34,277 nt of DNA from an uncultured Porphyromonadaceae bacterium (GTDB taxonomy: Bacteria; Bacteroidota; Bacteroidia; Bacteroidales; Muribaculaceae). A model generated the notes under the pieces. The model was not told the DNA's origin. It worked only from the letters and a program-made list of their open reading frames with translations, and did no database searches. Made by a program: the position numbers and the translations under genes. The stretch spans positions 1 to 34,277 of the forward strand of contig URQP01000009.1 of the NCBI GenBank assembly GCA_900550025.1, in the 5' to 3' direction. Below, one piece after another: positions 33,264 through 34,277 of the stretch. How positions within the stretch are numbered: position 1 is the first letter of the stretch; each line of letters begins with the position of its first letter.

Positions 33264-34277
33264 ATGTCATTAATAAAATCAATATCAGGAATCCGAGGCA
33301 CAATCGGAGGAAAAGCCGGGGAGGGATTGAGCCCTCTCGACATTGTGAAGTTTACGGCTGCATACGCCACATTCATCCGCAAGACTACGACGAAAACATC
33401 TAACACCATAGTCGTAGGCCGTGACGCGCGTCTTTCGGGCGATATGGTCTGCCGTGTTGTCACCGGCACGCTTACCGGTATGGGATTCGACGTGGTGAAC
33501 ATAGGCCTTGCCACTACCCCAACCACTGAATTGGCTGTTGTATGGGAAAAAGCCTGCGGAGGAATAATCCTCACGGCGTCACACAATCCTAAGCAGTGGA
33601 ACGCTCTTAAGCTGCTCAACGAGAATGGTGAATTCCTTAGCGATGCCGAAGGCAAACAGGTACTTGCGATTGCGGCCGAAGAATCATTCTCTTTCGCTGA
33701 AGTTGAAAATCTTGGAAAAGTTTATAACAACGAAACATATAACCGTAAACACATCGACTACGTTCTTTCGCTCGACTTGGTCGACGCGGAAGCAATCAGA
33801 AAAGCTAATTTCACTGTCACTGTCGATGCTGTGAATTCCGTGGGCGGAATCGTCATTCCGCAACTGCTCCGGGCATTGGGCGTGAAGAACGTGATAGAAC
33901 TTAACTGCACCCCTACCGGCAACTTTGCCCACACTCCGGAACCGATTCCGGAGAATCTTTACGAGATTTCCGATAAGCTGAAAACCGGATGCGCTGATGT
34001 AGGCTTCGTGGTCGATCCTGATGTTGACCGCCTCGCCATTGTTATGGAAAACGGCGAGATGTTTGTAGAGGAATACACATTGGTTTCCATTGCCGACTAC
34101 GTGCTGTCGCAGACACCCGGCGCGACCGTATCCAACCTCTCATCATCACGTGCGTTGCGCGATGTTACATTGAAACACGGTTGCAATTATTCGGCAGCCG
34201 CTGTGGGCGAGGTGAACGTTGTTACGGAAATGAAGCGCACGGGCGCGGTAATCGGCGGCGAGGGCAACGGCGGTGTA
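33264..34277 (+). CDS. glmM: Phosphoglucosamine mutase (phosphohexomutase family), 5' part
   Basis: The gene runs off the window end after 338 codons of the usual 440-460. It belongs to the alpha-D-phosphohexomutases: GIRGTIGG at the start (9-16), active phospho-serine Ser106 in TASHNP (104-109), and the Mg loop DPDVDR (251-256). The sugar-binding loop EGNGG is just reached at the edge. GlmM converts glucosamine 6-phosphate to glucosamine 1-phosphate for peptidoglycan and lipid A. Bacteroidales proteins of this kind are annotated as GlmM or phosphomannomutase; the start SISGIRGTIGG favours GlmM. It begins 27 bases after the DUF4827 gene without a separate promoter. Confidence 0.88.
   Translation, partial: MSLIKSISGIRGTIGGKAGEGLSPLDIVKFTAAYATFIRKTTTKTSNTIVVGRDARLSGDMVCRVVTGTLTGMGFDVVNIGLATTPTTELAVVWEKACGGIILTASHNPKQWNALKLLNENGEFLSDAEGKQVLAIAAEESFSFAEVENLGKVYNNETYNRKHIDYVLSLDLVDAEAIRKANFTVTVDAVNSVGGIVIPQLLRALGVKNVIELNCTPTGNFAHTPEPIPENLYEISDKLKTGCADVGFVVDPDVDRLAIVMENGEMFVEEYTLVSIADYVLSQTPGATVSNLSSSRALRDVTLKHGCNYSAAAVGEVNVVTEMKRTGAVIGGEGNGGV

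Overview
The window is chromosomal DNA from a member of the order Bacteroidales (phylum Bacteroidota). The evidence is the promoter type: at least eight places carry a TTTG-like box, a spacer of 19-20 bases and TAnnTTTG, the housekeeping promoter of this phylum. The gene set and gene orders agree (clpP-clpX-recQ, dsbD-mazG-topB, nrnA-DUF4827-glmM, a thiS/tenI/thiE/thiG/thiC/thiH operon, fused thrA). Genus cannot be read from this sequence. I see no phage, transposon, integrase or CRISPR array. The window is mostly core metabolism and information processing, with a few accessory genes.

Layout. 1-2.9 kb: the 3' end of an acyl-CoA dehydrogenase gene, a strong terminator, then a two-gene SGNH hydrolase plus MBOAT acyltransferase cassette that probably O-acylates an envelope polysaccharide. 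3.0-6.7 kb: an Uup-like ABC-F ATPase gene, a recR plus GNAT pair on the minus strand, and engB. 6.8-7.8 kb: an AT-rich gene for a secreted BspA-like leucine-rich-repeat protein with a probable type IX sorting tail. 7.9-13.4 kb: dsbD, mazG, topB and a Nudix gene joined by 1-4 base overlaps, then a small Cys-rich membrane protein. 13.4-18.6 kb: tRNA-Cys, clpP, clpX, recQ and an RluA-family gene. 18.5-22.3 kb: algH on the minus strand, thrA, and a minus-strand XRE-type regulator whose promoter is studded with TTTGCAAA sites.

22.7-28.8 kb: a complete TPP-riboswitch thiamine operon, thiD-thiS-tenI-thiE-thiG-thiC-thiH. It covers HMP synthesis (ThiC) and phosphorylation (ThiD), thiazole synthesis (ThiS, ThiG, ThiH, TenI) and coupling (ThiE), but has no thiF. 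28.8-31.5 kb: initiator tRNA-fMet on the minus strand, then a TetR regulator, a KAS III (FabH-like) gene broken by a -1 frameshift at a slippery run, and fabG. 31.6-34.3 kb: nrnA-like DHH phosphoesterase, a DUF4827 lipoprotein and the 5' part of glmM.

The points most worth a second look are the frameshifted KAS III with its catalytic residues split across two frames, the start-codon-sequestering hairpin under the TPP riboswitch, the TTTGCAAA cluster at the orphan regulator, the overlapping palindromes in the tetR promoter, and the marked GC rise inside the thi operon. I found no clearly new defence or mobile system.
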